Source: Candidatus Firestoneibacteriota bacterium (GTDB taxonomy: Bacteria > Oederibacteriota > Muellerivitia > Muellerivitales > Muellerivitaceae). Taken from it: a stretch of 32,015 bases of DNA. Shown here piece after piece: positions 8,053 through 16,263 of the stretch; the stretch's first letter is position 1, and each line of letters opens with the position of its first letter. The translations under genes were made by a program, and so were the position numbers. The stretch lies in NCBI GenBank assembly GCA_013286205.1, contig JABDGD010000025.1, positions 1-32,015 of the forward strand, written 5' to 3'. A model generated the notes under the pieces. That model was given only the letters and a program-made list of their open reading frames with translations. It made no database searches and had not been told where the DNA came from.

Positions 8053-8295
8053 TTAGGCCAAAGTTTTGTGAGTGCCGTCGCAGTAAGGTTTGTTGTTTGA
8101 GTGTTTGCATTGGCAAAGATAAGCGGTTTTCTTTTCCTCAACTTTGAAAACGATCGGCGTAAATTCAGTTCCTTTATGCGAACCGTCGCAGAAAGGCTGA
8201 GATTTAGAGTGGCCGCAGGCGCACCAGGCGTAATTTTTTCCCGCTTCCAACTCAACCGCGGCAGGCGCTTTGGCGGCAATGTGAGGTTCGGACAT
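8053..8295 (-). CDS. Double CDGSH-type iron-sulfur protein (CISD3-like)
   Basis: The 80-residue protein carries two complete CDGSH [2Fe-2S] binding motifs. The first is CACGHSKSQPFCDGSH, ligands C25, C27, C36 and H40. The second is CQCKHSNNKPYCDGTH, ligands C61, C63, C72 and H76. This tandem arrangement is that of the monomeric CISD3/MiNT class, which carries two clusters and has electron- or cluster-transfer roles. No signal peptide is visible, so it should be cytoplasmic. The start at ATG 8295 has AGGAG 6 nt upstream; upstream in-frame ATGs (8352 and 8373) lack such a site. It stands alone, convergent with the antiporter operon and divergent from the GT39-like gene. Confidence 0.93.
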   Translation of the reverse strand: MSEPHIAAKAPAAVELEAGKNYAWCACGHSKSQPFCDGSHKGTEFTPIVFKVEEKKTAYLCQCKHSNNKPYCDGTHKTLA

Positions 8296-8441
8296 GAAGT
8301 TCTCCTTGGTTTCTCGTTTGAATACGGCATCATCATATAAATCTTTGGTCATAAAAAACACCTTGTTGCCCAATATCCCGTTACGTTAGAGTAACTTCAC
8401 AGGAAAGCTCCCATTTATTTCCCGTCTAAAGTGAAAAAATC

Positions 8442-10598
8442 GTGTCAAAAGCCGCCGCGCGAATTACACAGGAGTTATTTTTGGAATACCTGAAGCGCTT
8501 TCATCCCTGGGGTTCTTTTGTTTTCTTTCTCACGGCTAATTGTGTTCTCGGATATTTCCCCTTGCCGTTTATGTGGAAGGTCACGGTTTTAATCCTTGGG
8601 ATAATCCTTCCGCTCATTTTAGCGGCCCGCCAAACCCACGCTGAAAAAACAGAGTCAATCCAGATTTTTCACGAGGATTTTTTAAACCCGATTCCCGCCT
8701 GGCTGTGGATGGGGCTGGCGGCGGGTGTGGTTTTGATTTATTTTTATCAGTTGAGCGCGGTGACCATTTGGCCCACGAGGGATGAAGGTCTTTTTGGCTC
8801 ACTGGGATTGCGGTTGAGCGAAAAGTGGGACTGGAAATTCTATTACACTGCCGCGCAGGATTCGCCGCTTCTCATTTGGTTCTTAAGTTTTTCATTGCGG
8901 TGGTTTCAGTCGCCCTTTTGGGGTTTGTGGTCGGTCCCGGTTCTTTTTTCCGCCGCCACTGTTTTCTTAACCTATTTCATCTCGAGGCTTTATTTTCCCA
9001 GGTCGTTCAGTTTTTTAGCGGTTTGTTTATGGGCCTTTAGCCTGTGTTCGCTGGGCTGCGGGAGGTTTTGTTTACCTACGTTTTCAGTGCTTCCCTGGGA
9101 ACTCATTTGTTTTGGAATGACGGCCCTTTTTTATCAGGAAGACCGGCCTCAATATAAAAAAATGTGGGCGGTTCTATCCGGCTTTTGGACGGGATTGGGC
9201 TATTTCACTTTTACTTCCTGGCCGGTCATCGCTTTGCCGGTTGTTTTGATAGTGTTTTTCGACCCTTCCCAGAAGCATTTTTTTAAAAACCGAAAATTTC
9301 TGATGTGGTTTTTTTGTCCCTTTTTTATAGCCGTCGTTCCATTTTTGGCAGCCATGGCGTCGGTGGGTTATGGAGAACATATTTTTGCCATGTCTCGTTT
9401 TAACCATTGGTTTTCCAGCAAAGACCAATGGGATTCAGCGATTTCCTATTTTTCCTCTCTTTTTTGGGGTCCCTGGGGCTCTTATGCGTCACAGGGAGAG
9501 GATTGGGTAAGGCTGAATCCTATTTTGGGAGCGATGTTTTTTTTAGGATGCGTTCAGAGTTACCGGTTTCGTTTCAATGGAATGATTCAGTGGATAGGGC
9601 TGGTGTTTGTTTTTTGTCTTTTGCCGGGAGTTCTATCCGCGAATTTTTTGATTTTAAGAATCGTACAAATTTTTCCTATTTTAATTTTAATCTCGGTTTT
9701 AGGTTTGATGAGCCTGCTGATCGAAGTCCGGCGTAGTTATCGGTTGTTTTTGTTTTTTTTGTTTCTGATTTTATCAATTGCCATTGATAACCATGAATTT
9801 TCGCAGAGTCACAGAGATCCGCTTAGTACGCCCGAGGTGTCGGCCCAATCGTCTTTTCCGGTTGAAAGTATCCGTTCCTATAGAATTTTAAAAAGTTTAG
9901 CGGACCAAGCGGGATCTGGTTTTGTTTTTACTGAGTTCATGCAGGTTCCCCGGGACAATTCTTTGCTGGTGATGACTTACGCGTTTAACGCGGCAGAAAA
10001 TCCAAGATTAAAACCTGAACAGGCGCAATGGGCGGGAGTGGTGGCCAATCTCCATTACTATTCTTTCTTGGCTAAAAGATTTCCTGAGGCTCGCTGGTAT
10101 TGGGTGCATGAAGGGCGAACGCGGGGGAGTGAATGTATTTTAGGTATTATTCCGATTGATGAAAAAAATAAAGATGTGATAAAAACCTGGGTTCAGGCGC
10201 ATCATTATTTCCGGCAAGTGAGCCTGGCTTTGGACAACATTAGCGAAAAAAATACTTATCACATGGCGGATCGGATTTTAAACCAGCCGCCGGCTTCCAT
10301 CTCCAGTGATCGGTTTTTAGAATCTTGTTACTGGGAACGCCGGGCTCAATTTTATTATGATTACCATTTCGAGACACATTATGACGATCAAGTAGCCGCT
10401 TTGAAACAGGCGGTCGCTCAAGGCTATCCGGCGGCCCATTTGTACTATGATCTGGGCTGTCTTTCGGCCCGGAAGGGGCAGGTACAACAGGCGTTGTCAG
10501 ATTTTAAAACAGCGCTTCGAGTCGAACCGAATTATTCAGACGTCTTAAGTGCCATGGATTATTTCAAAACAACCAAAGCGGAGCCTCGACATCAATGA
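8442..10598 (+). CDS. GT39-like membrane glycosyltransferase with C-terminal TPR
   Basis: This 718-residue protein has about 10-12 helices. The acidic pair of GT39/ArnT-type GT-C enzymes is in the first periplasmic loop: TRDEG, D114-E115. In this family the pair takes part in catalysis or metal/phosphate coordination during sugar transfer from a polyprenyl-phosphate donor. The last third is soluble, and residues about 662-700 (AAHLYYDLGCLSARKG, then QALSDFKTALRVEPNY) form one TPR, perhaps for contact with a partner. The start is GTG 8442 without a clear Shine-Dalgarno site, so the N-terminus is uncertain. The stop overlaps the FecR-domain gene by ATGA, which ties the pair together. The acceptor could be a surface protein or glycolipid; nothing here decides this. 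Confidence 0.82.
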   Translation: MSKAAARITQELFLEYLKRFHPWGSFVFFLTANCVLGYFPLPFMWKVTVLILGIILPLILAARQTHAEKTESIQIFHEDFLNPIPAWLWMGLAAGVVLIYFYQLSAVTIWPTRDEGLFGSLGLRLSEKWDWKFYYTAAQDSPLLIWFLSFSLRWFQSPFWGLWSVPVLFSAATVFLTYFISRLYFPRSFSFLAVCLWAFSLCSLGCGRFCLPTFSVLPWELICFGMTALFYQEDRPQYKKMWAVLSGFWTGLGYFTFTSWPVIALPVVLIVFFDPSQKHFFKNRKFLMWFFCPFFIAVVPFLAAMASVGYGEHIFAMSRFNHWFSSKDQWDSAISYFSSLFWGPWGSYASQGEDWVRLNPILGAMFFLGCVQSYRFRFNGMIQWIGLVFVFCLLPGVLSANFLILRIVQIFPILILISVLGLMSLLIEVRRSYRLFLFFLFLILSIAIDNHEFSQSHRDPLSTPEVSAQSSFPVESIRSYRILKSLADQAGSGFVFTEFMQVPRDNSLLVMTYAFNAAENPRLKPEQAQWAGVVANLHYYSFLAKRFPEARWYWVHEGRTRGSECILGIIPIDEKNKDVIKTWVQAHHYFRQVSLALDNISEKNTYHMADRILNQPPASISSDRFLESCYWERRAQFYYDYHFETHYDDQVAALKQAVAQGYPAAHLYYDLGCLSARKGQVQQALSDFKTALRVEPNYSDVLSAMDYFKTTKAEPRHQ

Positions 10599-11257
10599 GC
10601 TGGAAAATAATTTTTTTATTGACATTATTTGGGCTTTTAGCCGGGAATGGACCGGTCTGGGCGCAAGAGGATGAAAGCCGGTTTAAAACCATTTTTGTCA
10701 GCGGGTCAGCCAACGCCTATCACGATGAGCGGGATGAGACGAGCAAACTTAAAGCGGCCGAATCGGTTGATGACGGCGATAACGTTTCAACCGGCGCCAA
10801 GAGCGAGGTTCTTTTAAAATTGCCCGGGAAGGCTTACATTTATTTAGGGCCTCACACCAAAATTCATATTAGCCGTTTAAGATCCGGCGACAAAGGACTA
10901 CAGGTTCGGCTAAATCTTTTATCAGGTGATCTTTGGTGTCAGTTAGACCAAGAGCCGAAAAATATGGTTTTTGAGGTTTCGATGCAAAACCTTATTTGCC
11001 GCTGCCATGGAACCTTGTTTGAGGCGATCCGTCAAAAAAACGCCTTGAGAATTAACGCGTTTGAGGGCTCTATTGTTACGACGTCACACGGTCAAGTGAA
11101 GATGGCTAAAACGGGGGAGGTGACACAATATGTTCAAGATAAGTTCCGCTATAAGCACCGGTTAAAGCCTTCGGACGAGAGCCGCTTGGAAAAATGGAAG
11201 ACTCGTTTAGAAGAAATTTTGCTCAAAACACATGAGAAGATGCCCACAAAACCCTGA
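10595..11257 (+). CDS. Secreted FecR-domain protein
   Basis: The 220-residue product has a Sec signal peptide (hydrophobic core IIFLLTLFGLLAG, likely cleavage VWA|Q at 23/24). The mature part has a FecR-like beta-helical segment: DDGDNVSTGAKSEVLLKLPG, then IYLGPHTKIHISRL, then LRINAFEGSIVTT, matching the family's pattern of a threshold phrase, a charged strand and EGxV. It lacks the N-terminal anti-sigma region of classical FecR, so it is a soluble periplasmic or exported domain and not a ferric-citrate regulator. It is translationally coupled to the GT39-like gene, which suggests it is that enzyme's accessory or acceptor. Two close cysteines (LICRCHG) may form a disulfide or bind metal. Confidence 0.8.
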   Translation: MSWKIIFLLTLFGLLAGNGPVWAQEDESRFKTIFVSGSANAYHDERDETSKLKAAESVDDGDNVSTGAKSEVLLKLPGKAYIYLGPHTKIHISRLRSGDKGLQVRLNLLSGDLWCQLDQEPKNMVFEVSMQNLICRCHGTLFEAIRQKNALRINAFEGSIVTTSHGQVKMAKTGEVTQYVQDKFRYKHRLKPSDESRLEKWKTRLEEILLKTHEKMPTKP

Positions 11258-11294
11258 TAATTCGATAAAACGCAACTCTATGATATTTAACCGC

Positions 11295-11300
11295 TATAAT
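11295..11300 (+). promoter_or_regulatory. Possible -10 box of the desaturase gene
   Basis: A perfect TATAAT lies 63 bp before the desaturase start in a 105-bp intergenic gap. No convincing -35 sits 16-18 bp upstream, so this is only a candidate. Confidence 0.3.
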
Positions 11301-11362
11301 AGATACCCCTTGGAGTAACATTCCGGGGCTAGTCGAAGGTTGATAGAACTGAGGAGTTTTTA

Positions 11363-12424
11363 ATGAATTTTTTGGACAGGGTACTCGATCCACCCTCTTA
11401 CGGATTTACCAGGGATGGAAAACTTTACGTACCAACCCACGCCGAGCTTTGGCGCGAGTTTTTCACCCGATTGAATATTTTTAAGTCGAGAAAGAATTGG
11501 CTGGCGGCTTTTAGCTGGTTTTCCGCGCTGTTCTTCGCGCCTTTCCTGATCATTTTCTTGGTTCACTACTTCACCTGGAAACTACTCATTGTCGGCTTCA
11601 TTTATAGCATGGTGCTTTTAGGCACCCATGGCACGGTTTACTTGCACCGCTATGGCACCCACCACGCCTTCACCTTCACGAATAAAGTTTGGCTTTTCTT
11701 TGTGCGCCATTTGGTCATCAAGATCATTCCGGAAGAGGTCTACATCGTTTCGCACCATGTGCATCACTACATCTCGGAAAAACCCGGCGACCCCTATAAC
11801 GTTTATGGCGGCTGGCTCTATTGTTTCCTGGCGGATGTGAATCATCAGGCCATTGCCCGGGATTTAAGCCTGGAAGAATACGAACGCGTGGCGGCTTTGG
11901 TGACCCATACGGGCGTCAAGGGCAACAGCTATGCGCAGTACAAAAAGTGGGGATCGATTTGCCATCCCGGCTGGACGATTTTGACTTTCGCTTTGAACTG
12001 GGCTTTCTGGGCGGGCGCTTTTTACCTGATCGGCGGCTGGCCTTTGGTATTCGCGATCTTCGGATGGACTGAAATCTGGGCCATTGGTATCCGCACCTAT
12101 AACTACAGCGGACATGGCGGCGGTAAAGATTTGCGCCGCGAAGGCGATGATTTTGACCGCTCGAACCTTGCTATCAATCAAGTTTGGCCGGGCATGGTCA
12201 CCGGAGAATGGCATAACAACCATCATTTGTATCCGAACGGTATTCGGGCGGGCTTTTTGCCCTACCAATGGGATTACGCCTACCTTTTTATCTGCTTTTA
12301 CCGCTCTATCGGCGGTATTGATACCTGGCGCGATCACAAGGATCAGTTTTACGCGACTCATTACGAGCCCTATTTGAAGCAAAAGGCGATGGAAAAGGCC
12401 CAAGCGAAGACCGTTAAGTCATAA
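11363..12424 (+). CDS. Membrane fatty-acid (acyl) desaturase
   Basis: The three histidine clusters of the membrane di-iron desaturase family are all present: HRYGTHH (95-101), HHVHH (131-135) and HNNHH (284-288). The additional His near NYSGHGGG (H251) is the one that completes the eight- or nine-ligand di-iron site in stearoyl-CoA-type desaturases. Hydrophobic segments flank the boxes (about 55-95 and 203-245). The enzyme introduces a cis double bond into acyl chains using O2 and an electron carrier, usually adjusting membrane fluidity; it implies an aerobic or microaerobic host. GAGGAG precedes the ATG. No ferredoxin or reductase gene adjoins it. Regiospecificity cannot be read from the sequence, and hydroxylase-type relatives are possible but less likely. 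Confidence 0.9.
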   Translation: MNFLDRVLDPPSYGFTRDGKLYVPTHAELWREFFTRLNIFKSRKNWLAAFSWFSALFFAPFLIIFLVHYFTWKLLIVGFIYSMVLLGTHGTVYLHRYGTHHAFTFTNKVWLFFVRHLVIKIIPEEVYIVSHHVHHYISEKPGDPYNVYGGWLYCFLADVNHQAIARDLSLEEYERVAALVTHTGVKGNSYAQYKKWGSICHPGWTILTFALNWAFWAGAFYLIGGWPLVFAIFGWTEIWAIGIRTYNYSGHGGGKDLRREGDDFDRSNLAINQVWPGMVTGEWHNNHHLYPNGIRAGFLPYQWDYAYLFICFYRSIGGIDTWRDHKDQFYATHYEPYLKQKAMEKAQAKTVKS

Positions 12425-12440
12425 ACAGGCCTAATCCTTC

Positions 12441-12469
12441 TTGACTCTCCCTTTAATTCATCCGAAAAT
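12441..12469 (+). promoter_or_regulatory. Possible sigma-70-type promoter of the ABC-F gene
   Basis: TTGACT (12441-12446) and GAAAAT (12464-12469) are separated by 17 bp, 38 bp before the ABC-F start. The -35 matches 5 of 6 and the -10 matches 4 of 6 consensus bases. Confidence 0.35.
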
Positions 12470-12506
12470 TGCGTCCCTTATTTCATTTATGGAGTGTTGT
12501 TAAAGC

Positions 12507-14177
12507 ATGATTTCCGCAAAAGATATTACCCTTCGGTTTGGCCAAAAAACCCTTTTCGATAACGTCACCGTCAAATTTAATCCCGGCTATTGCTACGGTT
12601 TGATTGGCGCGAACGGCGCGGGTAAATCCACCTTTATGAAAATTCTCTCCGGCGAAATTAAATCGGACGCGGGTGAAATCGCTGTTGATCGCGGCGTCAA
12701 AGTCGCCGTCTTGAAACAGAACCAATATGCCTATGACGAATTCACCGTTTTAGAAACAGTACTCATGGGCCGGGAAGATCTTTGGAAGGTCCAGCAAGAA
12801 AAAGACGCTCTCTACGCGAAAGCCGAAATGACCCACGATGAGGGTATTCGGGTGGCTGATCTGGAATCTCAATTTGGCGATATGGACGGCTATACCATTA
12901 CGGCCGGCGCGGGTGAATTGCTCGAAGGTTTGGGCGTTGAGACCAGCAAGCATGATTGGAAAATGAAGCAGCTCACCGGCGGTTGGAAAGTTCGCGTTTT
13001 GTTGGCCCAGGTGCTTTACGCCAAGCCGGATGTGCTCCTCTTGGACGAACCGACCAACAACTTAGATATCCGTACCATTGACTGGCTGGAAGAATATTTG
13101 AACGCTTATGAAGGCACCATCATTGTCATCAGCCATGATCGCCACTTTTTAAATCACATTTGTACCCACATCGCCGATGTGGACCGTGAAAAAGTCACGG
13201 TTTACTCTGGCAACTATGATTACTTCGTGGCAGCGTCGAAACAGTCGCTGGACGCTAAGATGACTGAAAACGCCCGCAAAGAAAAACAAATCGGCGAACT
13301 CAAAGCTTTCGTGGCCCGCTTCTCGGCGAACGCCAGCAAGAGCGCCCAGGCGACCAGCCGTGCCCGTCTTTTGGAAAAAATTGAGTTAGAAACTATCATC
13401 CCCTCGACCCGCCAATATCCGCGCCTTTTCTTTAAAGAGAAACAGCCTGCGGGTAAAGACGTGTTGAATGTGAAGAGCATCAGCAAGAGCTACGGCGATT
13501 TAAAAGTGCTTAACAAGATCAGCTTCATTGTGGGCAACGGCGACAAAATCGCGGTGATCGGCCCGAACGGCGTGGGTAAAACCACTTTGGTGAAGTCTCT
13601 GGTAGGAAGCTATCATGCGGAAGGCTCCGATATCGCTCAATGGGGCGTGAAAATTGACGAAGGCCAGGTGGCCTGGGGCAGCACGGTGCGCCTCAGCTCC
13701 ATGCCTCAAGACGTGAAGGAAGAATTGACCCGCGACATGACGGCGCTCGAATGGCTTCGCCAATTCGCGCCGCTAGAAGAAGGACAGGTCATCCGCGGTA
13801 TGCTGGGCCGTATGTTGTTCACCGGCGAGGAACAAGACAAAAACGTGAAAGTTCTTTCCGGGGGCGAGTGCCAGCGCATGGTATTGTCCCGATTAATGCT
13901 GGAAGGCGGCAACGTTTTGCTGATGGACGAGCCGACCAACCATATGGACTTGGAATCGATTGAATCTTTAAGCACCGCTTTGGCGGATTATACGGGTACC
14001 ATTATTTTCACCAGCCATGACCAGGACTTGATCGGCAAAGTAGCCAACCGCATTTTGGAACTCAAGCCCGATGGAACTTATTATGATTTCAAGGGCAGCT
14101 ACGGTGAATACGTGGACTGGCAGGCTTTAGAAGCGAAAAAAGCCAAAGAAGCAGCCCGCGCCAACGCTAAAAAGTAA
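12507..14177 (+). CDS. ybiT: ABC-F family ATPase, YbiT-type
   Basis: This soluble 556-residue protein has two ABC ATPase domains and no membrane segment. Domain 1 has Walker A GANGAGKST (34-42), a degenerate signature LTGGW (156-160) and Walker B LLLDEPTNNLD (177-187). The linker contains the YbiT/ABC-F hallmark RFSANASKSAQATSRAR (271-287). Domain 2 has GPNGVGKTT (352-360), signature LSGGECQRM and LMDEPTNHMDLES. Overall it tracks E. coli YbiT closely. ABC-F proteins act at the ribosomal E site during translation, some relieving stalls or giving antibiotic resistance. GGAG lies before the ATG, and downstream genes (SEC-C, Rid) follow in the same direction. Confidence 0.94.
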   Translation: MISAKDITLRFGQKTLFDNVTVKFNPGYCYGLIGANGAGKSTFMKILSGEIKSDAGEIAVDRGVKVAVLKQNQYAYDEFTVLETVLMGREDLWKVQQEKDALYAKAEMTHDEGIRVADLESQFGDMDGYTITAGAGELLEGLGVETSKHDWKMKQLTGGWKVRVLLAQVLYAKPDVLLLDEPTNNLDIRTIDWLEEYLNAYEGTIIVISHDRHFLNHICTHIADVDREKVTVYSGNYDYFVAASKQSLDAKMTENARKEKQIGELKAFVARFSANASKSAQATSRARLLEKIELETIIPSTRQYPRLFFKEKQPAGKDVLNVKSISKSYGDLKVLNKISFIVGNGDKIAVIGPNGVGKTTLVKSLVGSYHAEGSDIAQWGVKIDEGQVAWGSTVRLSSMPQDVKEELTRDMTALEWLRQFAPLEEGQVIRGMLGRMLFTGEEQDKNVKVLSGGECQRMVLSRLMLEGGNVLLMDEPTNHMDLESIESLSTALADYTGTIIFTSHDQDLIGKVANRILELKPDGTYYDFKGSYGEYVDWQALEAKKAKEAARANAKK

Positions 14178-14184
14178 AAGGCTT

Positions 14185-14208
14185 CTCGGAGAGCTCTTTC
14201 ACTCCGAG
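14185..14208. repeat. Small inverted repeat abutting a TATAAT
   Basis: CTCGGAG (14185-14191) and CTCCGAG (14202-14208) can pair with a 10-nt loop. A TATAAT follows directly (14209-14214). It could be a weak terminator after the ABC-F gene or an element of a promoter for the SEC-C gene; no good -35 box is visible. Confidence 0.35.
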
Positions 14209-14248
14209 TATAATTATCTCAACTGAATGAACCTTTAAGGGGGACGAT

Positions 14249-14557
14249 ATGGCAGACGATTGGGAAGTCCGTTTAAAAACTGGCCGTAACGACGAATGTC
14301 CGTGCGGTTCTGGAAAAAAATACAAAAAGTGCCATTTGGAAGCGGATGAAAAGGCCAAGAGCGCTCAGTTAGCCAAGGCTAACTCCGATGCGGCCGCCGC
14401 TCACGCGGAGCATGACCACGATCACGAAGGCCACGACCACCACGGCCATGATCATAGCCACGGCCACAAGCATGAAAAGGGCGGCCCGGTGCGGCCGAAC
14501 ACCTCGATGAACAGCAGCCGTCAAATCAGTGCCCCCCGCAAAACGGGTTCTGCATAA
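14249..14557 (+). CDS. SEC-C zinc-motif protein with histidine-rich tail
   Basis: The 102-residue protein starts with the SEC-C motif RNDECPCGSGKKYKKCH, with likely zinc ligands C17, C19, C28 and H29. This motif ends SecA in many bacteria and occurs alone in small proteins that bind zinc or SecB/ribosomes. Residues about 52-75 are a dense His/Asp/Glu/Gly run (EHDHDHEGHDHHGHDH) resembling the metal-binding tracts of nickel/zinc chaperones and ZIP/CDF transporters. The last 25 residues are basic and likely disordered. There is no signal peptide. AAGGGGG precedes the ATG by 6 nt. I infer a cytosolic zinc-handling or secretion/ribosome-associated role; the precise function is unknown. Confidence 0.85.
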   Translation: MADDWEVRLKTGRNDECPCGSGKKYKKCHLEADEKAKSAQLAKANSDAAAAHAEHDHDHEGHDHHGHDHSHGHKHEKGGPVRPNTSMNSSRQISAPRKTGSA

Positions 14558-14561
14558 AGAC

Positions 14562-14593
14562 AATTTTGAATTATGAATTTTAAATTTTGAATT
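14562..14593. repeat. AT-rich direct repeat
   Basis: AATTTTGAATT occurs exactly at 14562-14572 and 14583-14593, with a variant AATTATGAATTTTAAATT between. It fills the 55-bp gap between the SEC-C and Rid genes, ending just before the latter's ribosome site. It may be an AT-rich promoter/UP-like element or a simple-sequence remnant. Confidence 0.45.
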
Positions 14594-14612
14594 AAAAAAG
14601 TAAGGGGTTTTT

Positions 14613-14996
14613 ATGTCGAAGCGTGAAAACATCAGCACTGGTTCTAAGTGGGAGCCTATCTTGGGTTATTCCCGCGCGGTGAAAGTCGGCCCCTATGTGC
14701 ACGTTTCCGGAACCACCGGAGCGGGAGCTGACGGCCAATTCGCGCCGGATCCTTATGTGCAGACTCAAAACGCCCTGAAGACAATCGGGGAAGCTTTGGC
14801 GAAAGCCGGCGCTTCTTATAAGAACGTGGTCCGCACCCGGCTCTATGTCACGAAGATTGCCGATTGGGAAAAGTATGGAAAAGCCCATGGTGAAGTTTTC
14901 GGCGAGATCCGCCCGGCCATGGCGATCGTGGAAGTATCTAAACTGATCGATCCGGCAATGTTGGTTGAAATCGAAGCGGATGCTTTCGTTGAATAA
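14613..14996 (+). CDS. Rid family (YjgF/UK114) protein, non-RidA type
   Basis: At 127 residues this has the normal length and the fold landmarks of the YjgF/YER057c/UK114 family: VHVSGTTG (29-36), [10 protein letters not shown] (73-82) and the C-terminal VEIEADAF. RidA hydrolyses reactive enamine/imine intermediates of amino-acid metabolism using an arginine in the P-A-R motif. Here the equivalent stretch reads RPAMAIVEV (100-108), with Met in place of that Arg, so it probably belongs to one of the arginine-lacking Rid subfamilies and may not be a deaminase. The ribosome site is AAGGGG. A strong terminator follows. The protein is likely cytosolic and trimeric by family analogy. Confidence 0.88.
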   Translation: MSKRENISTGSKWEPILGYSRAVKVGPYVHVSGTTGAGADGQFAPDPYVQTQNALKTIGEALAKAGASYKNVVRTRLYVTKIADWEKYGKAHGEVFGEIRPAMAIVEVSKLIDPAMLVEIEADAFVE

Positions 14997-15019
14997 GAAG
15001 CTCAGCCGTTAATCGTTTA

Positions 15020-15047
15020 AAGCCCGTCCTGGTTTCAGGACGGGCTT
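15020..15047 (+). terminator. Intrinsic terminator after the Rid gene
   Basis: An 11-bp perfect stem, AAGCCCGTCCT (15020-15030) with AGGACGGGCTT (15037-15047), has a 6-nt loop and a run of T (to 15052). It ends the gene block started at the ABC-F gene. The DUF421 gene starts 20 bp beyond it. Confidence 0.92.
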
Positions 15048-15067
15048 TTTTTGTAAAAGGAGCCGAG

Positions 15068-15541
15068 ATGGGACATTTATGGATACCGGATATTCCGATT
15101 GATGAAAAGATTTTAAGGTCGGTGGTGGTTTATCTTTTTATTCTTTTAGCTTTTCGATTTACGGGTAAGCGGCAAGTGGGCCAATTAACGCCTTTCGATC
15201 TGGTTCTGCTTCTCATTATTTCCAACGTGGTTCAAAACGCGGTGATCGGTAATGACAATTCACTGGGCGGCGGGTTGATCGGGGCTGTGACTATTTTGGC
15301 GCTCAACTGGGTGGTGGTGGAAATTTCCTACCGGTTTAAATTTTTCCGCCGGGTGATGGAAGGGACACCGACTATTTTGATTCATAACGGAAAAATTTTA
15401 ACGGATAACCTGCGTAAGGAAAGAATTACTATAGAAGAGCTTCAGGCGGCTATTCGAAAAAGCGGAGTGGTGGATACGGAAAAAGTCCGCTTCGCGGTTT
15501 TAGAGGATAACGGCCAGATCAGCGTCGTTCCTAAAAACTAG
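15068..15541 (+). CDS. DUF421 (YcaP/YetF-like) membrane protein
   Basis: The 157-residue protein has three N-terminal helices, including VVVYLFILLAFRFTGKR, a segment with LTPFDLVLLLIISNVVQNAV, and one around LIGAVTILALNWVVVEI. A small cytoplasmic domain follows with GTPTILIHNGKILTDNLRKERIT and ends in the strand VRFAVLEDNGQISVVPK. GKRQxGxLTPFD and G-x-P-x-x-L-I-x-x-G-K-I are DUF421 hallmarks. The function of the family is unsettled; Bacillus relatives act in spore germination and membrane processes. AAAGGAG lies before the ATG. The stop codon shares the palindromic CTAG with the stop of the convergent START gene (a 4-bp overlap of coding regions). Confidence 0.88.
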   Translation: MGHLWIPDIPIDEKILRSVVVYLFILLAFRFTGKRQVGQLTPFDLVLLLIISNVVQNAVIGNDNSLGGGLIGAVTILALNWVVVEISYRFKFFRRVMEGTPTILIHNGKILTDNLRKERITIEELQAAIRKSGVVDTEKVRFAVLEDNGQISVVPKN

Positions 15542-16263
15542 TTTTTGTCCGCGACTTTTTCTTCCGTCTTGATTCCCAGCAATTGAGCTACCACTGGAAG
15601 AACTTTAATGTCGTTTTTGCAGGATTGTTTGCGCAATCCCTCAAAGGTGTCCTGCGGCCAACCCTGTTGAAAGAAATTTACTAACCATTTCGGAATATTT
15701 CCTTTGGGATCGGTAAAAACCTGGGCTTCCACGTAAGTTTGATCGGGGAAAGACATTCGGGTGAGTTTGAACTCGCAATCCACAATGCCGCGGGTATATT
15801 TTTTCAGCACCGGCACGTCAGGGTCAGTCGTGGGTTTATAGCTCACAGTCATCCATTTAGTTTTCGCGTCAAACTTCACGGTCACATCCGAAACGAAGTC
15901 GCGGTCTGAAATCACGGAATCGAAGGGAAAAGGGATTCCCACGTGGTCATACTCAATAAACTCTTTATCCGAAATAGTTCGAACGACCTTGGATGAAACC
16001 AAACTGTTAATCCACTCGGTGCCGCGGGAGGCATCCACGATGACTGAGGCCACTTTTTCCATGGGGGAATTCACAATACCTTCCCCTCGAAAAGCGATGA
16101 CCTGGCTGCCCGCTAACTTAGACCAATAAATCGTTAATCCGTTGTCATTGGAGCATTTATTCCATTGAACCACTGAGGAACTTAAAGAGACAGTGGGGCT
16201 GGGCGTGGGACCCGCTTGGACCAGGACGGGAATGAATAAGGCTAATAAGAAATGAAATTTCAT
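15538..16263 (-). CDS. Secreted START-domain lipid-binding-like protein
   Basis: This 241-residue protein has a short Sec signal peptide (FLLALFIPVLVQA|G). The mature region matches the START/SRPBCC helix-grip fold: GLTIYWSKLAGSQVIAFRGEGIVNSPMEKVASVIVDASRGTEW, then EYDHVGIPFPFDSVISDRDFV, then YVEAQVFTDPKGNIPKWLVNFF. The last segment corresponds to the C-terminal helix closing the ligand cavity. START domains bind lipids or other hydrophobic molecules; secreted bacterial ones have few known ligands. Its ATG overlaps the permease stop by 4 bp (ATGA), so it is co-translated with the NCS2-type permease. Its gene end overlaps the DUF421 stop on the other strand. Confidence 0.85.
   Translation of the reverse strand: MKFHFLLALFIPVLVQAGPTPSPTVSLSSSVVQWNKCSNDNGLTIYWSKLAGSQVIAFRGEGIVNSPMEKVASVIVDASRGTEWINSLVSSKVVRTISDKEFIEYDHVGIPFPFDSVISDRDFVSDVTVKFDAKTKWMTVSYKPTTDPDVPVLKKYTRGIVDCEFKLTRMSFPDQTYVEAQVFTDPKGNIPKWLVNFFQQGWPQDTFEGLRKQSCKNDIKVLPVVAQLLGIKTEEKVADKN

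Noticed and set aside
11864..12403. Long minus-strand ORF (179 aa) opposite the desaturase gene
   Set aside because: It lies wholly under a gene with complete His boxes, has no recognisable domain and no ribosome site; it is a codon-bias shadow.
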